Shown here: one piece after another, positions 43,469 through 55,200 of the stretch
Layout: each line of letters starts with the position of its first letter
Position numbering within the stretch: position 1 is the stretch's first letter
NCBI GenBank assembly: GCA_018398765.1
Contig: JAHBMJ010002367.1
Span: 1-64,000, forward strand
DNA length: 64,000 nucleotides
Origin: Chromera velia
Lineage: Eukaryota > Sar > Chromeraceae
Direction of reading: 5' to 3'
Translations under genes and position numbers: made by a program
The notes under the pieces: model-generated
Databases searched by the model: none
What the model was told of the DNA's origin: nothing
The model's input: only the letters and a program-made list of their open reading frames with translations

Positions 43469-44163
43469 GAGTTGTATGCAGCTCATGCAGTCCCCTATCA
43501 GACCTCCAGTGAGCAGAAACTTGCCCAAGGACTGCTCACACTAGTCTTTCCCCTGTTCAACCCTCTATTCCATCTCGGTGCCGTGTTGGATGTGGAGGGA
43601 GGGGAAGGGGGGCATGTGGTTCTGGAGTGAGGAGGACACAGTCTGGGTGCAGTGGTGAGGGAGTGGTGACGTCCCGGTGGTTTCAAATTAGTAGTTCGAA
43701 GCATGTGGGAGACCTAACCGGGAGCGGGCGGGAGACGGGAGAGAAAGAGTCCAAGAAACAGGAGTGAGGCAGGAGAGGGGAGAGAGAGAAAGAGGAACCG
43801 CGATAAGCAGATTCTCTTCTTGCTTTGACAGGTTCGCTCTCAATTGAAGGAGTGTGAGCATCACCGCGGGGGCGGGGAGTAGGAGCATCCCCGGCAGTGA
43901 GCGAGACGGGGGTGGGAGATTACGTGTTTTGCCTCATGTCGCCGAGAACTCTTTTTGAGTTGTATGCCGCGCACGCAGTCCCGTTTCAGACCTCGAGTGC
44001 ATGAGCAGAAACTTGCGGAAGGACTGCTGACACCAGTGCTTCCCCTGTTGCACCCTCTAGACTCCATCTCGGCTCCGTGTTGGATGTGGAGGGAGGGGAA
44101 GGGGGGTATGTGGTTCTGGAGTGAGGAGGACACAGTCTGGGTGCAGTGGTGAGTGAGTGGTGG
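43469..44163 (+). repeat. Diverged direct duplication, about 200 bp each, separated by about 280 bp
   Basis: 43469-43675 and 43957-44163 share long blocks such as GTTGGATGTGGAGGGAGGGG, GTGGTTCTGGAGTGAGGAGG and ACACAGTCTGGGTGCAGTGG. Both encode a related peptide beginning ELYAAHAVP in one frame, closed by stops. They look like duplicated exon remnants of a gene I do not recognise. Confidence 0.7.
43779..43880 (+). pseudogene. Decayed fragment of the Cys/His-repeat gene family
   Basis: The sequence around GAGGAACCGCGATAAGCAGA followed by TTCTCTTCTTGC matches the start of the repeat array of the gene at 32666-34585 (there GAGGAACCGCCATGGGCAGA). It continues with degenerate words for an 18-residue unit (KECEHHR in place of KECGG...CEHGR). 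The frame is broken. Similar upstream GGGAGCGGGCGGGAGA words occur at 43718 and 44798, suggesting more than one degraded copy. Confidence 0.55.
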
Positions 44164-45341
44164 CGACACGATGGTCGCTGTGCGCTATAATTAAAGCGCA
44201 AGACCGTGTTACCCAGGTAGAAGCCCCACATCCGATTCGCCCGGAAAAGGCAAGAAGGTCAGACACTTTTCTAATCGAATCAACGCGATCTCTGCACATG
44301 ACCGGAAGTGCGGAAGTGATTTGACCTCTGTCACTCCTCAAGATTGCATAAAATTTCTCCCTGCAACTTGAAGTCGCACGCAATAAAGATGTACCGATGA
44401 GTCCTCTCCTTCAGTGGTGGTTGTGCATGGTTTGTTTCTGTTTGTGTGCACGTTTTGCATATCGTTGCGCAGGTCCGGCGTTGCGCGCTTAAGCGGAAAT
44501 GAATGAATGAATGAGATTGAACGTTTCTTCTCTTCAGACATGTGCTCACTTCCTTCCCTGAATGATGCCATTGAATGGTTGCAGACGCCTGACAGTGTGC
44601 GCGAGCCTGTGCGTCCGACTCGTCGATCTTCGTGTTTGATCGGAGTTGCGGCAGAGACAATTCCCTCCTCGCCTCCCTCAACCCCCAGGAAGGACCCTGC
44701 AGGCGAGCCGCGCAATTCGTCTCCCCCGTTCCCGTCTTCGGCTGAGGGGAGAGGGGGCAGTGTGGTAGATCCAAGCACGTAGGAGCTAGACCTAAGCGGG
44801 AGCGGGCTGGAGATGGGAGAGAAGAAGTATTTGGTGGACCAACCATGTACGACTACCGGAGACCTGCGGATGCAGATTACCCAGGTTATGGCGTCCCGTG
44901 GGGAGCACTCCACAAGCTCAAGAGCCTGAATCCCATGTTTGCCCCCAGTTGGAGCGCACAAGAAGAGTTCGTCATGATACAGACTAATCTTTACATTGCC
45001 CCCGGTTCCATGATCTTTTGGAACGTTTCTTGTGACAAAGCTGTGAGTCAAGGTATGGTTGTTTTCCCAGGACCGACTATATCAACAGGGGTACCGTCAC
45101 CGCCATCATCGGCGCCATGAGACTACACGACCATTTCCTGCACGAAAACCTCACTGACAAGGTGATTTGTTCCATCTATGAAGAGATGCAAAAACCTAAT
45201 CTCAGGCTGTTTAAGTCCAAGCTAGAGTCCAAAAAACAGGGGGTGAGGCAGTGTCTCTCTTCTTAGTAACAATATTAAACAGTTCGTTTTGGGAACTAAG
45301 CCCAGAACTTAAGACGACGTTTTGGGAGCAGTGATAAATGG

Positions 45342-45585
45342 GACCTCCCTGAACCTAAGTACCACTTGAAAGTTACTAAAGCCGCACTTTTGGATAAGCT
45401 TGAAAGTCCGCGCCACAGGCGCGGATCTTTGAGGGTCTCTTGAAAGCTAAAACCGCATATCTGGACGGTGTCTTGACCATTTATGCCGCATGTATAGACG
45501 GTCTCTTAAAAAAGAGTGCCGTACATATGAATGATCTTGATTATATTTTTTCAACTTTCAAGTGGTACTTAGGTTCAGGGAGGTA
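45342..45585. mobile_element. Second copy of the 8-bp-TSD MITE
   Basis: 244 bp, ends GACCTCCCTGAACCTAAGTA and its near complement, flanked by ATAAATGG at 45334-45341 and 45586-45593. The internal hairpins correspond to those of the copy at 27322-27553, but the two differ at many positions, so neither is very recent. Confidence 0.85.
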
Positions 45586-45593
45586 ATAAATGG

Positions 45594-46861
45594 TGAATTC
45601 ATAAAGCACTGAGAGATACTGAGAGGCGGGAAACTTAATTAAATTCAAACCCTAATTCAAACTATTGATGATTAATAGTCTAGTTAATAGTTTTTCAATT
45701 ATAAATGTGACCGTCACTGGCACATCGTGACTAGGGCTATATAACAACCTTGATGACAGCCCCGAAATAGCAAAAAATGACCTAGAAAACATGTGGAAAA
45801 TGATACAAAAGTTATAATAAAACTATAAATTTGTATTAATTCTTTTTATTTTTTGTTACTCCACAACATAGCGAGCAGATTACTTCCGACTGTAATGAAG
45901 GCCTAGATTAAGTTAGGCGTCGGCTTAAAAAAAAAAGACTATAGAAAAAAGATCTCCCCAAACTTTTTTTTTCAGTCAAAGTTACTGTCAAACAACTGTT
46001 GTTCAAGTGTTACACAACTGTTGTTTATGTGTTCAAGTTGCACAACTGTTGCTTAGTGTTGTTCAGGGTTGAATGTTTTTCTTCCAAATTCTCTTACGTG
46101 CACATTGATGTCATTGAAAGAAAAAGATACGCTATCGCACGCACAGCGTCGCACATGCACAGCCACACAAAGCTCGAGAGCCTGCAGCTGCGACCGATCT
46201 AGCGACACATGGAGATGGACGCAGTCTAACGGACACACATTCATACAGAGTGAAGAAAAGTAATTTGCTTACATCAGTGTACGTCTCTTGGGTTGCATGA
46301 AGATGAGAACATGCAATCTTCGGGCCGACCTCTCAATACCTTTGCTTCAACTCTTTCTGTACGAAGGAACGCATCCATCAATATGCACATGAACAAGAAT
46401 CACAAACCCATCTGGCCGACGCGTGCTTAGAGTTTTCTTTATTAACCTTCCTTCCTCTCGTTCTGTCCTATTTTCTTTTCCCAATCTCCTCTCGTGTGCC
46501 TCCCTTCCTCTGTCGTGGACGCAATTTTCACCAGAATCCACTTTGGCGAGCGGACGCTCCTCTTGTTATGCCCTCTCGGAAACGAAAGCCAGAAGGAAGA
46601 ATGCAAATCTTTCCTCTGCATGCTTCCTCCTTCCTTTCTCTCGTTCGTCCCACTGTGTGTTTTTTTTGTCCCCTCCTCTTTCTCTCTTGCTCAATTTTAA
46701 AGCCCGAAATGACACCAATTTCAATTTCGATCCTCTGGTCTTTCACGTCTCTTCAGAATTTTTCCGTTACACCGGCCTCCTCTACAGCACTTTCTCGCGT
46801 TCCTTCATCCACCAACCCTCACCCAGGTTCTCCGCCCTTCGTTACGCTCAGTCCGATTGAT
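45594..46861. other. Intergenic region, AT-rich then 3' flank of the cystatin gene
   Basis: No gene seen. 45991-46071 repeats CAACTGTTG/GTGTT words and matches (inverted) the block at 37348-37402, so it is a dispersed repeat. 46430-46860 is pyrimidine-rich and probably contains the cystatin 3' UTR. Confidence 0.45.
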
Positions 46862-47226
46862 TCACTGAGAGACCTCCAAGGCGTGCAGCTTGGGGCCCTC
46901 GTTTGTGTGGGGGAGGGGGTGGAAGATGGAGACGAGGAGGTGCTTCTCTCCATCCACCTTCACCTTCAACTTTCGAATTGTGCCGGCAACAACCTGCACA
47001 CACACACACAGACAGATACAGACTATATGCATGTTTCTTCTTTTCCCTTCTTTTCTTCATGAACACAACAGACAAAAGGAAAGAAAAAACAAAGACACAT
47101 GCATACAGACAGACAGATAGACAAAGACACAGAGATTGTTGGATTGCAACTTTGGAAAGACGGGTCAGGCCGACGGATGAACACACAAAGTTTTAAAGTC
47201 ACCGTAAGGAAAAAGTACTACGCGAT

Positions 47227-47257
<31 letters not shown>

Positions 47258-48054
47258 CACACACACAAACTCAGTCAGGGACCCTAAAAAGGACTCGGAA
47301 GAAGGCAGAGATCAAGCTGAAGATAAACATACAGGCGCCCCCCCGCCTTCCTTCAGCTTCACTTCAGACAGACAGACTATATGTTTCTTCTTCTCCCTTC
47401 CTTTCTTCAGACAGACAGACAGACAGACAGACAGACGCACCTGAGTAGACTCCTCAAGAGCCTCAAAGACGTTGAACCTGCGGACGCATACACACGCAGA
47501 CGCATGGACATGTTGGCGCAATTTTCGACTTTCACACGTACACGCACACTGCGTCCTTCACTCACTCGCATTCCCTCTCTCTCACATGCTCTACAGATCT
47601 CTCAGCGGGCAAAAAATAACACATTCTGTCAGCTGCTCACTCTTCTACATGCACACAGCAGAAGAAGACGCCGCAGCAAGAGAAGGTAAGACCGAACAAG
47701 TAGTAGTAAGGGAACTCAAAAACTCATAGGAGACAGAGGGCAGGAAGACCAGAGGGATCAAATTTGTTGGAATAGAGCTAGGTCAGAAGAGAAGACAAAA
47801 GACAGCATCCATCCGCATCCATTTAACTGACTGTCTGTCTTTTCATCTAACAATCCATCGAACTGTCGGTCTATCTCTGAACCTCTTTCACAATTCTTCT
47901 GTCTCCACGTCTGTCCTCTCTCTGTGCTTGTGTGTTTCCCCTTTCGTCCTTTGCGTTGTGCCCCTCCCTTCGATCTTTCTTATCGCGCTACCATCACTTT
48001 CCTCTCCCAGCTTGCCCTCCTCTGTGCCTGTCTGTCTGTCTGTCTGTCTGTCTA

Positions 48055-48093
<39 letters not shown>

Positions 48094-48472
48094 GTCAGCC
48101 TGTCCATTACTTTCCCTTTTCGCGCCGTCAGTCAGTCTAGCTCTTTTGTTCTCTGATTCTGTTTCATATTCCCTGTGCCGTCCCAGTCGATTCTCTGCTT
48201 CCCTCGTCTCGTCACACCTGGGAGCTTCTTGGGCACTTGCACATTTCATGAGCCTCAGCCTGTTCTCTGTGTCTCTGCTCATTCACACGGCTCTGCCCCT
48301 GGCTACTTCATTCTGTCTTCTATCTAGCTGGTTGGTCTGCTGACTTTGTTACTTCCTTGAAGTGGCCGTCTGCGTGGAGCTTCTCGATGATGGCCCCGTG
48401 CATGTCGGCCAGGACTTTCTTTCCCTCATCAGAGACGCTTTTAGGAGCTGTGAATCCTCCGCACATCTGCAT
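46862..48472 (-). CDS. Cystatin of the stefin type (cytosolic cysteine-protease inhibitor)
   Basis: Inhibits papain-like cysteine proteases by inserting a wedge of N-terminus and two hairpin loops into the active site. Three exons: 48345-48472, 47441-47477, 46862-46993 (297 nt, 98 residues, TGA), with phases 2 and 0 matching. The sequence starts MQMCGGFTAP, where the Gly pair corresponds to the conserved N-terminal Gly of stefins. QVVAG (55-59) spans the exon 2/3 junction, and HPLPHTNE corresponds to the second hairpin with the usual LP. No signal peptide and no disulfide Cys pairs, so it is stefin-like (family I25A) rather than a secreted cystatin. Length equals that of animal stefins. The introns are full of GACA, CA and GT microsatellites. 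An in-frame ATG two codons downstream (48466) is an alternative start. Confidence 0.9.
47226..47268. repeat. Intronic (CA)n microsatellite
   Basis: About 20 CA units with one interruption, in the second intron of the cystatin gene. A (GACA)n run (47408-47436) lies at the exon 2 donor. Confidence 0.95.
48028..48096. repeat. Intronic (CTGT)n microsatellite
   Basis: About 17 tetranucleotide units with two CTAT variants, in the first intron of the cystatin gene. Confidence 0.95.
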
Positions 48473-49622
48473 CTTGCTGGCTGTCTGGCGGGTCGAGGAA
48501 GACAGAGACGGTACGCTGTTCCAATTCAGAGACGGAGACGGCAGTCTAGATTGAGTTAATTCCAGTCGACTATGGAAATGCGCGGGGCAGACAAGTCGCT
48601 GAAAGCTTTGACTCTTTGAGTACGGTAAAAGGAAGAACACGTTTCAACAGTAGGGATGGAGTCTGCTGGACCGCTTGAAGAATGCAAACGTACCTGCATG
48701 TAGAATTTCTTGTGGAGACGCCGATCCGGCCCGATCGATCGACAAAAGTGTCCGCGCACAAAACGCGCAGTGCAAGCGTCACGCATGCAGACAAAGAAAT
48801 GTGAGCTACAGAGAATTGTGCACTCATGCATGGGGCGCTTCGCGTGCTCTGTCGCCGTCAAAATTCAGGCCGTCTCCAAAAAATTAGTCGGACCTTTTGA
48901 AATCTCTTCAGAGTTCCGACAGAAGAAGAGAGAAACCGTGCACGGTGTTTGCTGCACCGCAGGACTGGTCAGACGAAGTTTTGTAATTTGAAACAGACGC
49001 CTAGCAAACGCCATTTGGACTTTGCCTTTCTCCTTGAAGCGGTTTTCGTTTCAAGCTGAAAGGAGCTTGTAAAGAATTCGAAAGGGGAAGTAGAGACTCA
49101 GTTGTGTGGGAAGCGCGTTTCTCTTTCGGGGCGTTTTCTTCCCTTTTGAGTCATATTTATCTCCCGACATTTGCTTCGTTCACCTGCTTTGCTCTATCGC
49201 ATTCTCTGGGAGTACTCTTCGTTTGTGCCTTTTTGCTCATTTCTGTTAATATTCATCTCTCTTTTTTGCCTCTCGCCCGCTGGGTCACTTAACTTGAGAC
49301 CCGCATTTACTCCAGGAACATCCGCTGAAGGTCAGCAAGTGTGTTTATGCGTGTCTGCAAATTGGGTAACTGGGGTGCGGGCAGGAGTAAACCTGCTTTG
49401 CTGTATTAGTTCATCAAGCGAGCTTGTCGACCGGAATCTGAATGAAGAGAAGCGTCTCGTCTCGTGTCAATTTGCTCTTCTTCTGCGTTCCTTTTCTGGC
49501 TTTTTAGAATCATCATTTTCCCAGTGACGTGAAGTGTGTTTTCTTCCCTCACGGGACCCTTTCTTTTTGACTGGGTATTGGATTCTTTGAACCTAATCAC
49601 GCCACTTTCTTCTCTCCCTCTT

Positions 49623-49654
<32 letters not shown>

Positions 49655-49874
49655 CAGGACTTTCTGGAGAGAGCAGGAGAGCAAGGGAGACATTTGTGAC
49701 AGGCAATTTGTCTGGGCGAGTCGCTCTGACGAGGTGAACTTCTTTTGTTGTGTCGATTTCGAGCTACCTTCATCCTTGTCTTCGCTGAGCTTCGGCCTCT
49801 AGGGATCCAGAGTCGCTCTCTCATAAGTCGAGACAGCCAGATCAGATCAGATCAGCACGATCTATCGGGGGCAG
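48473..49874. other. Divergent intergenic region between cystatin and Spen-like genes
   Basis: Two opposed start codons 1.4 kb apart; both promoters must lie here. Pyrimidine-rich blocks and a (CTGT)n run near 49627-49654. A motif AGATCAGATCAGATCAG lies at 49839-49855, 20 bases before the Spen-like start codon. No gene seen. Confidence 0.4.
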
Positions 49875-52153
49875 ATGGAGGACGAAGTGAATCCACTTTT
49901 TGTTGAGATTACGGAGGAGGGGAGGGAAGAAGAGAAAGCAGACGGGGGCGCGGAGGAGAACATAGAGGAGAGTGGTGACGTCCCGATGACGGGGGCAGAC
50001 GACGAAGAAGAGGACGCTCCATCTCCTGTGAGTATGAACGGAGACATACACACAGATGGAGTTTTAGGAGGCGAAGCAGGATCTGGGGGCCTGCCCTCGG
50101 GGGCCGACAGAGAGAGGGAAGAGGAGGAGAACGACAGAAAGGAGGCGGAGGAGACGGATGCACTCCCCCAAGTGATTCTGCAAGTGGAGGTCGGTCGGGT
50201 TAAACGTTCTTCCAGTGGGAATATTGGAAAAGGGATCAGACAAACTCTTCCGGGGCTTTACCCGATTTTGAATCTCTGGCTATTCATGTAGATCGTACTT
50301 CTTCGGTTGCTTTTCGGTAGTGTCCTTCATCCTCTTCTTTTTCTCGCGTGTCCAATATCGGTCTGCGTCTCCTCCTTTTTTTTCTTTGACTGATCTTCTG
50401 CTGGTGTATCATGAACTCGGGATCCACTTTCCTTTTTCTTTTGTCAAAGTCTCCCTTCCTTCCTTTTCTTTTGTGTGCAGACTAGATCGTCCGCAAGAAA
50501 AAGACAGGAGAACCAGAAGCAATCGACAACGAAGGGAAAGAAAGCGAGCGGAGCCAAGGGGAAGAAAGGAAAGGGAAAGCCGAATGCAGGGCAACAGGAG
50601 GAGGAGGAAAACAAAGAGGACGTGGAGATGGAACCGGTCGGTTGGTTGCTTGGTTGGTTCGTCTGTCTTGTCCAGTCTTTCGCTTCTTTGTTTTCTTGTT
50701 CAAACCCTTAGGTCGTTTTGCCCTCTGTGCCTTTCTTTTAAGGTTGACCCTTCGTCTGGCAGGACCTTGCTGCTCCCTCACTCTGTGTTGCTTGGTCCCT
50801 GGTTTTGTGGGGAGCAGTGCGGATTATAGTGTAGCTCCTTCAAGCTCTCCCTCTGTCTGTCCTTGTTCTCGTATCGATCGTATCGGTGCAGCTACAGAGG
50901 TGCAGACAGAGTTAAGATACAAGAGAGGTGTTTGCATTTTCGTGAACGAGACAGACAAAGTGATGAGGCCAATTCACTAACACAAACGATGCCTGCAGGT
51001 GGAGGATAGTCAGCCTTCGAGCAGCAGTGGGCAGCATGTGGTGGATGCAGCGCCAGCAGAAGAAGAGGTGGAGGAAGAGGGGGAGAAAGAGAAAGAGAAG
51101 GCCAAGGTGGTCCTCGTGACTTCCAAAACTTCTCCAAAGCAGCAGCAGCAGGACGCAAGTCCCCTTGCTCTCCCCCCCCGGTCTTTCTTCTTTGTGGCCA
51201 ATCTCACCAGCCCCCTGCTGGATTCTTCAAGTTTCCGAGAGCTGCTCCCTCAGCCCAGCAAGGCAGAGACCATCGCGGTGTCGAAAGAGTCAAAAACAGT
51301 GCAGATCACCATGAGGGGTCAGTGAGCTAGCGAGGGGTCTGTATGTGGGTCTCCCTCTGTGTGTGTCTATGTCTGTCTGTCGACGTCAACCCCTTGGTCT
51401 CTCTGTTCCTCTGCGTCCGTCCTTGTCACTTGGAATAGCTCTACGTCCTTGTCATTTGACGTAGCTCTAGAGAGCCGGACGGACCAAGAACGAACCCCCT
51501 TGGAGTGATGAGTTTGAATAACCCCGCCTCCTGGGGATCGTAAATGAATGAGTCAATGACTGCGAGCACGTTAGCGTAGTGAAGCAAGCAGAATGAAATC
51601 ATGTGTCTTTCTGCCCTGGAATATCCATTTATCCTCTCATCTATTCCTTCCTTCCTTCCTTCCTTCCTTCCTGTCTCAGGAGAGTCACCGGAGGAGGCAG
51701 TGGAGGCTGCGATTGCCGCGTCGAAGCATCTGAACAATGTCGTCCTCCCGGGGGGGCACCGTCTGTCTGTCAGCTTCCCTCTGGCAGACGGGTCCAATCC
51801 TCTGGCTCCTGTGTCGAATGGTCTGACGATGAACGGAGAGGAGTCTCCTCAAGGGCCTGCAGGGAAGGAGAACAAAAAGGATGGGGGGGCACAGGAAGGG
51901 GGGGGGGAGAGGGGTGTGGATCAGTCCCCTTCCGCGTCCCCTTCTGACAGACAGAGGGGAGAGTCGGGGGGCACAGGCACAGGCACAGGTGGGGGCACGG
52001 AGAGGGAGATCAAGATGCCTACGTGGGATTGGAAGGATGAAGTCGTGCATAGACGCCCTGGTACACATGGTCAGTCCGTCTGTCTGTCTGTCTGTCTCTC
52101 TCTTTTCATGTTTCCATTTTCTTCGTTTCTTTTTTTTTCTTTCTTTCTTTTTT

Positions 52154-52185
<32 letters not shown>

Positions 52186-52187
52186 TC

Positions 52188-52218
<31 letters not shown>

Positions 52219-55200
52219 TCCTTTCTTCCTTCCTTCCTTCCTTCCTTCCTTCATATTTGGAAACGATGGCAGCATTTGACCGAGAGCGTTTCTTGTTCTC
52301 TTTCTCCTCCTGCTTGCTTGATGCATTATTTTAAGTTGTTCTTGTCCTCATCTTCATACTCGCCTCTTGCTGTCCAGCTGTTCTCTTGTTTCTTTTCTCC
52401 ATCTGCCTTCTGTTCTCCTCCCTCTCAACCACTTCCCTCCTCTTTTTCCTTCTGCATTTCTCCCCTTGTCTTCCCATGCCGTTCTGGACTGTGCAGAGCC
52501 CAGCAGCGCTTCTAAGAGAACGGGAGGCAGCAGCAGTGGCAGAAAGGGAAAAGGGGGCACTTCCTCGTCGTCATCGTCTTCTTCTTCCTCGTCTTCCCAG
52601 CAGCAGCCGCAAGTGTTGTTGGTGAAGGGAAACGCGAAAGAGAAAGAGAAAGAGGCAAGCCCCAGATCCCAACAGCAGCAACAGCAGGAGACCGCCGAAC
52701 AGCCTGCGGGGGGCGAGGCGTCCTCTGCCTCCACTTCCACCGCGGCTGGCGAGAAGGAGAAGCAGGGCGTCTCTTCCAAGCGCCAGAGATGGACCGAGGG
52801 AGAGGAGGAGGCCCTCAATGGAGCCGACGCATCTGCGACCATTGGCACAGGCCAGAGCACCAGGGAGGGAGGCGAAGAAGAAGAGGAAGGAGAAGAGGGG
52901 AAGAGGAAGAAGCAGAAGACCGCTGTTAGCTCGGAAGAAGAGGAGGGAAAGATGAAGGAAGAGGAAAAGGTGAAAGTGAAACAGGAAGATGAAGACGCAC
53001 AGGGTGACGCAAAAATGGGCACCTCATCATCTTCTGATTCCCTCTTCCCTCCGGCTGAGACAGAAGAGACGGCAGACACCCAGCAGCAGCAGCAGCAACA
53101 GCAGGTGAACAAGGGGGCAAGGGTGGGGGAGACCAATTCGACATCTGCTACCACTGCGGCAGATAACCAGGCTGCTCAGGCAGGCAGTGGAGGAGAGGCA
53201 GGAGGGCAAATGGTCACTTTCGAAATCTCACTTCAACCGGGGTCGCCTGCTGGATCTGCGGCGGCTCCTGCAGCTGCTCCGGCTGCGGCTGCAGGGGGTC
53301 AGCAGGCGGCGGCCCCTATTGAGGACGACTGTCCGTATCCTCTCATTGATCTGCGGGTCCTCGATAACCTCCCGAAACAGTCAGCCCCCCCCCCTCCCTG
53401 GATTTCCTCTCCTTTCCCTTTGTCTTCCTCCCTTGTTCTCTGTTCCTTCTTTCCTTCTTAAATTCCTTTGACACTCTGTATGGAGGAAACGTAGACAAAA
53501 ACATGGACTCCCCTAAGACAAAATGCTTTCACAAACAAGAACAGATACACCTTTCTTGTGTTTTAGTTCCAAATCTTCTGTCGTGTGGCGCAACGATCTC
53601 AGGAGTCTAAAATAACACCGCATTGATTCTCTCTCTCTCGTTCTTCTTCAACAAGCGGCCGGGTTGACTGATCTGACCGAGCTCTCAAGCGTGCGTTTGG
53701 TCAACTTCGTCCGGCTGTATACCGGTCTACACGCGTGTGCATGTATGTATGTATGTCGTCAATTGTTTCTGCAGACATGTGGAGCACTCTCGCATCAGTG
53801 ACAGACCCAACGGTAACGTCGAGGAGAGCCTTGCCAACCCTGTGCTGAAGTGGCAGGAGGACATGTCGATGGCCGACAAGGTCGCAGACCATCAGAGAGC
53901 ACATGAGGTTGTGGGACTTGTGAACAAGTCAGTCAGTATTCTTTCTTTCTTTCCTTCCTTCCTTCCTTCCCTTTCTCTCTTTCTTTCTTTCTTTCTTTTT
54001 TTTCTTCGTTTCCTTCCTTCCTTCCTTCTCTCTTTCTCTCTCCCTCTCCCTCTCTCCGCGCGGGCGCGGGCGTGTACGTGCGTCTGCCCGTTTGCGTTCC
54101 CTGCCTGTGAGTCCGTGTCTGTTGTGTTCTTGATGCCAAAAAAGACAATGTGTGGTCTCTTCGTACCCCCCTCTTTCCATCTGTTTGTGTTCTCTCGACG
54201 AGAACGGCAGTTCCATCCTCATCCTCATGATGCTGCATGGTTCTTGCATGCATGTGCTGCATGGTTCTTGCAAGCAGATACCTTCTTCTCCGCAACCTCC
54301 CGGAGAAGTTCGGGAACGCCGTCCAGTTGATCAATTATATCAGGGACGTCACTGGCATAGAACCTCAAACGGTCAGTTCTCGAGGGACTGCATGCATGCA
54401 GTTGAAGTCAGACTCCTTTGTCTGACGCGAGGCAATCAATCCAGTAGTGAAATAGGCAAGGCAAGCAACTTCCTTCTTTGTTTGGGTGGGTCCAATCATC
54501 TGCACTCCCTTTGTTGAATTTGTCTTCGTGGGATGCAACAGAAATAAATCCCATGCAGGGATATCGCTGAAGGAAGAGGAAGAAAGCAAGTCAAGCAGGC
54601 ATCCGGACATTCATGGTGCTTTCTGTCTCTCTTTGGCTCTTCGACACAAACGGCAAAGAAACGAAAAGGGTTGGCATCCTATCCGCTTCGACCGGCAGGA
54701 AGGTTACTTCTACACTGTATCGATAGAAGGGAGGAAGGAAGGAAGGAACGGTGCTTCTTTTGTTTTCCCCACGTATCACAGAAAACCTCCTGGCTCGATC
54801 CCCTGCCTGCCTGCCTGCAGGTCGAGATCAAGCCCGACATCGACTGCCGCAGATCGATGGAGGCGCGTGACAGAGAGAGGGACTACATAGGGAAGGCGAA
54901 GGAGAGAGGAAGGAAGATCCTGGTGGACCGAAAAAACAGATTCATGGCACACGTGACGCTCGAAAGTCAGTCAGTGAGTGAGGCACTCCCTCCCTCCCTC
55001 CCTCATTCGACAGACATCCTCTCTACTCGCATGTGTGAGTGGGTTTTTAAGTGACTTTTTGTCTGTCTGTGTTTTGTGAACTGGAAGTCGACAAGAAGTA
55101 TCGACAGAAACCACCTTTCTCTTTTCACTCTCTTCTGATATTTTCTCTTCTCTTCTAGTATCCGGTCCTTGCTTTTCTTGCGTTCGCTTCTCTCCGTTTA

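Larger units (their letters stand above)
40441..45341. other. Gene-poor region with exon-like debris
   Basis: Several plus-strand pieces look like single exons without an intact gene. They include 41283-41349 (QTLLEYFPRVTQLPFVLHFP, ending at a GTGCATG donor-like site), 41426-41490 (FRFLPGIERIASDSARTDEK), 42166-42240, and 44848-45038 (YPGYGVPWGALHKLKSLNP). A downstream frame at about 45028-45267 reads TDYINRGTVTAIIGAMRLHD. Frames between pieces are closed by stops, so one or more decayed genes are likely. I recognise none of them. A GC-rich patch lies near 40630-40680. Confidence 0.35.

Noticed and set aside
53656-53689. Longer version of Spen-like exon 6 starting at 53656
   Set aside because: Its only open frame needs phase 1 from the previous exon, which ends in phase 2; the start at 53690 fits, though its acceptor is weaker.
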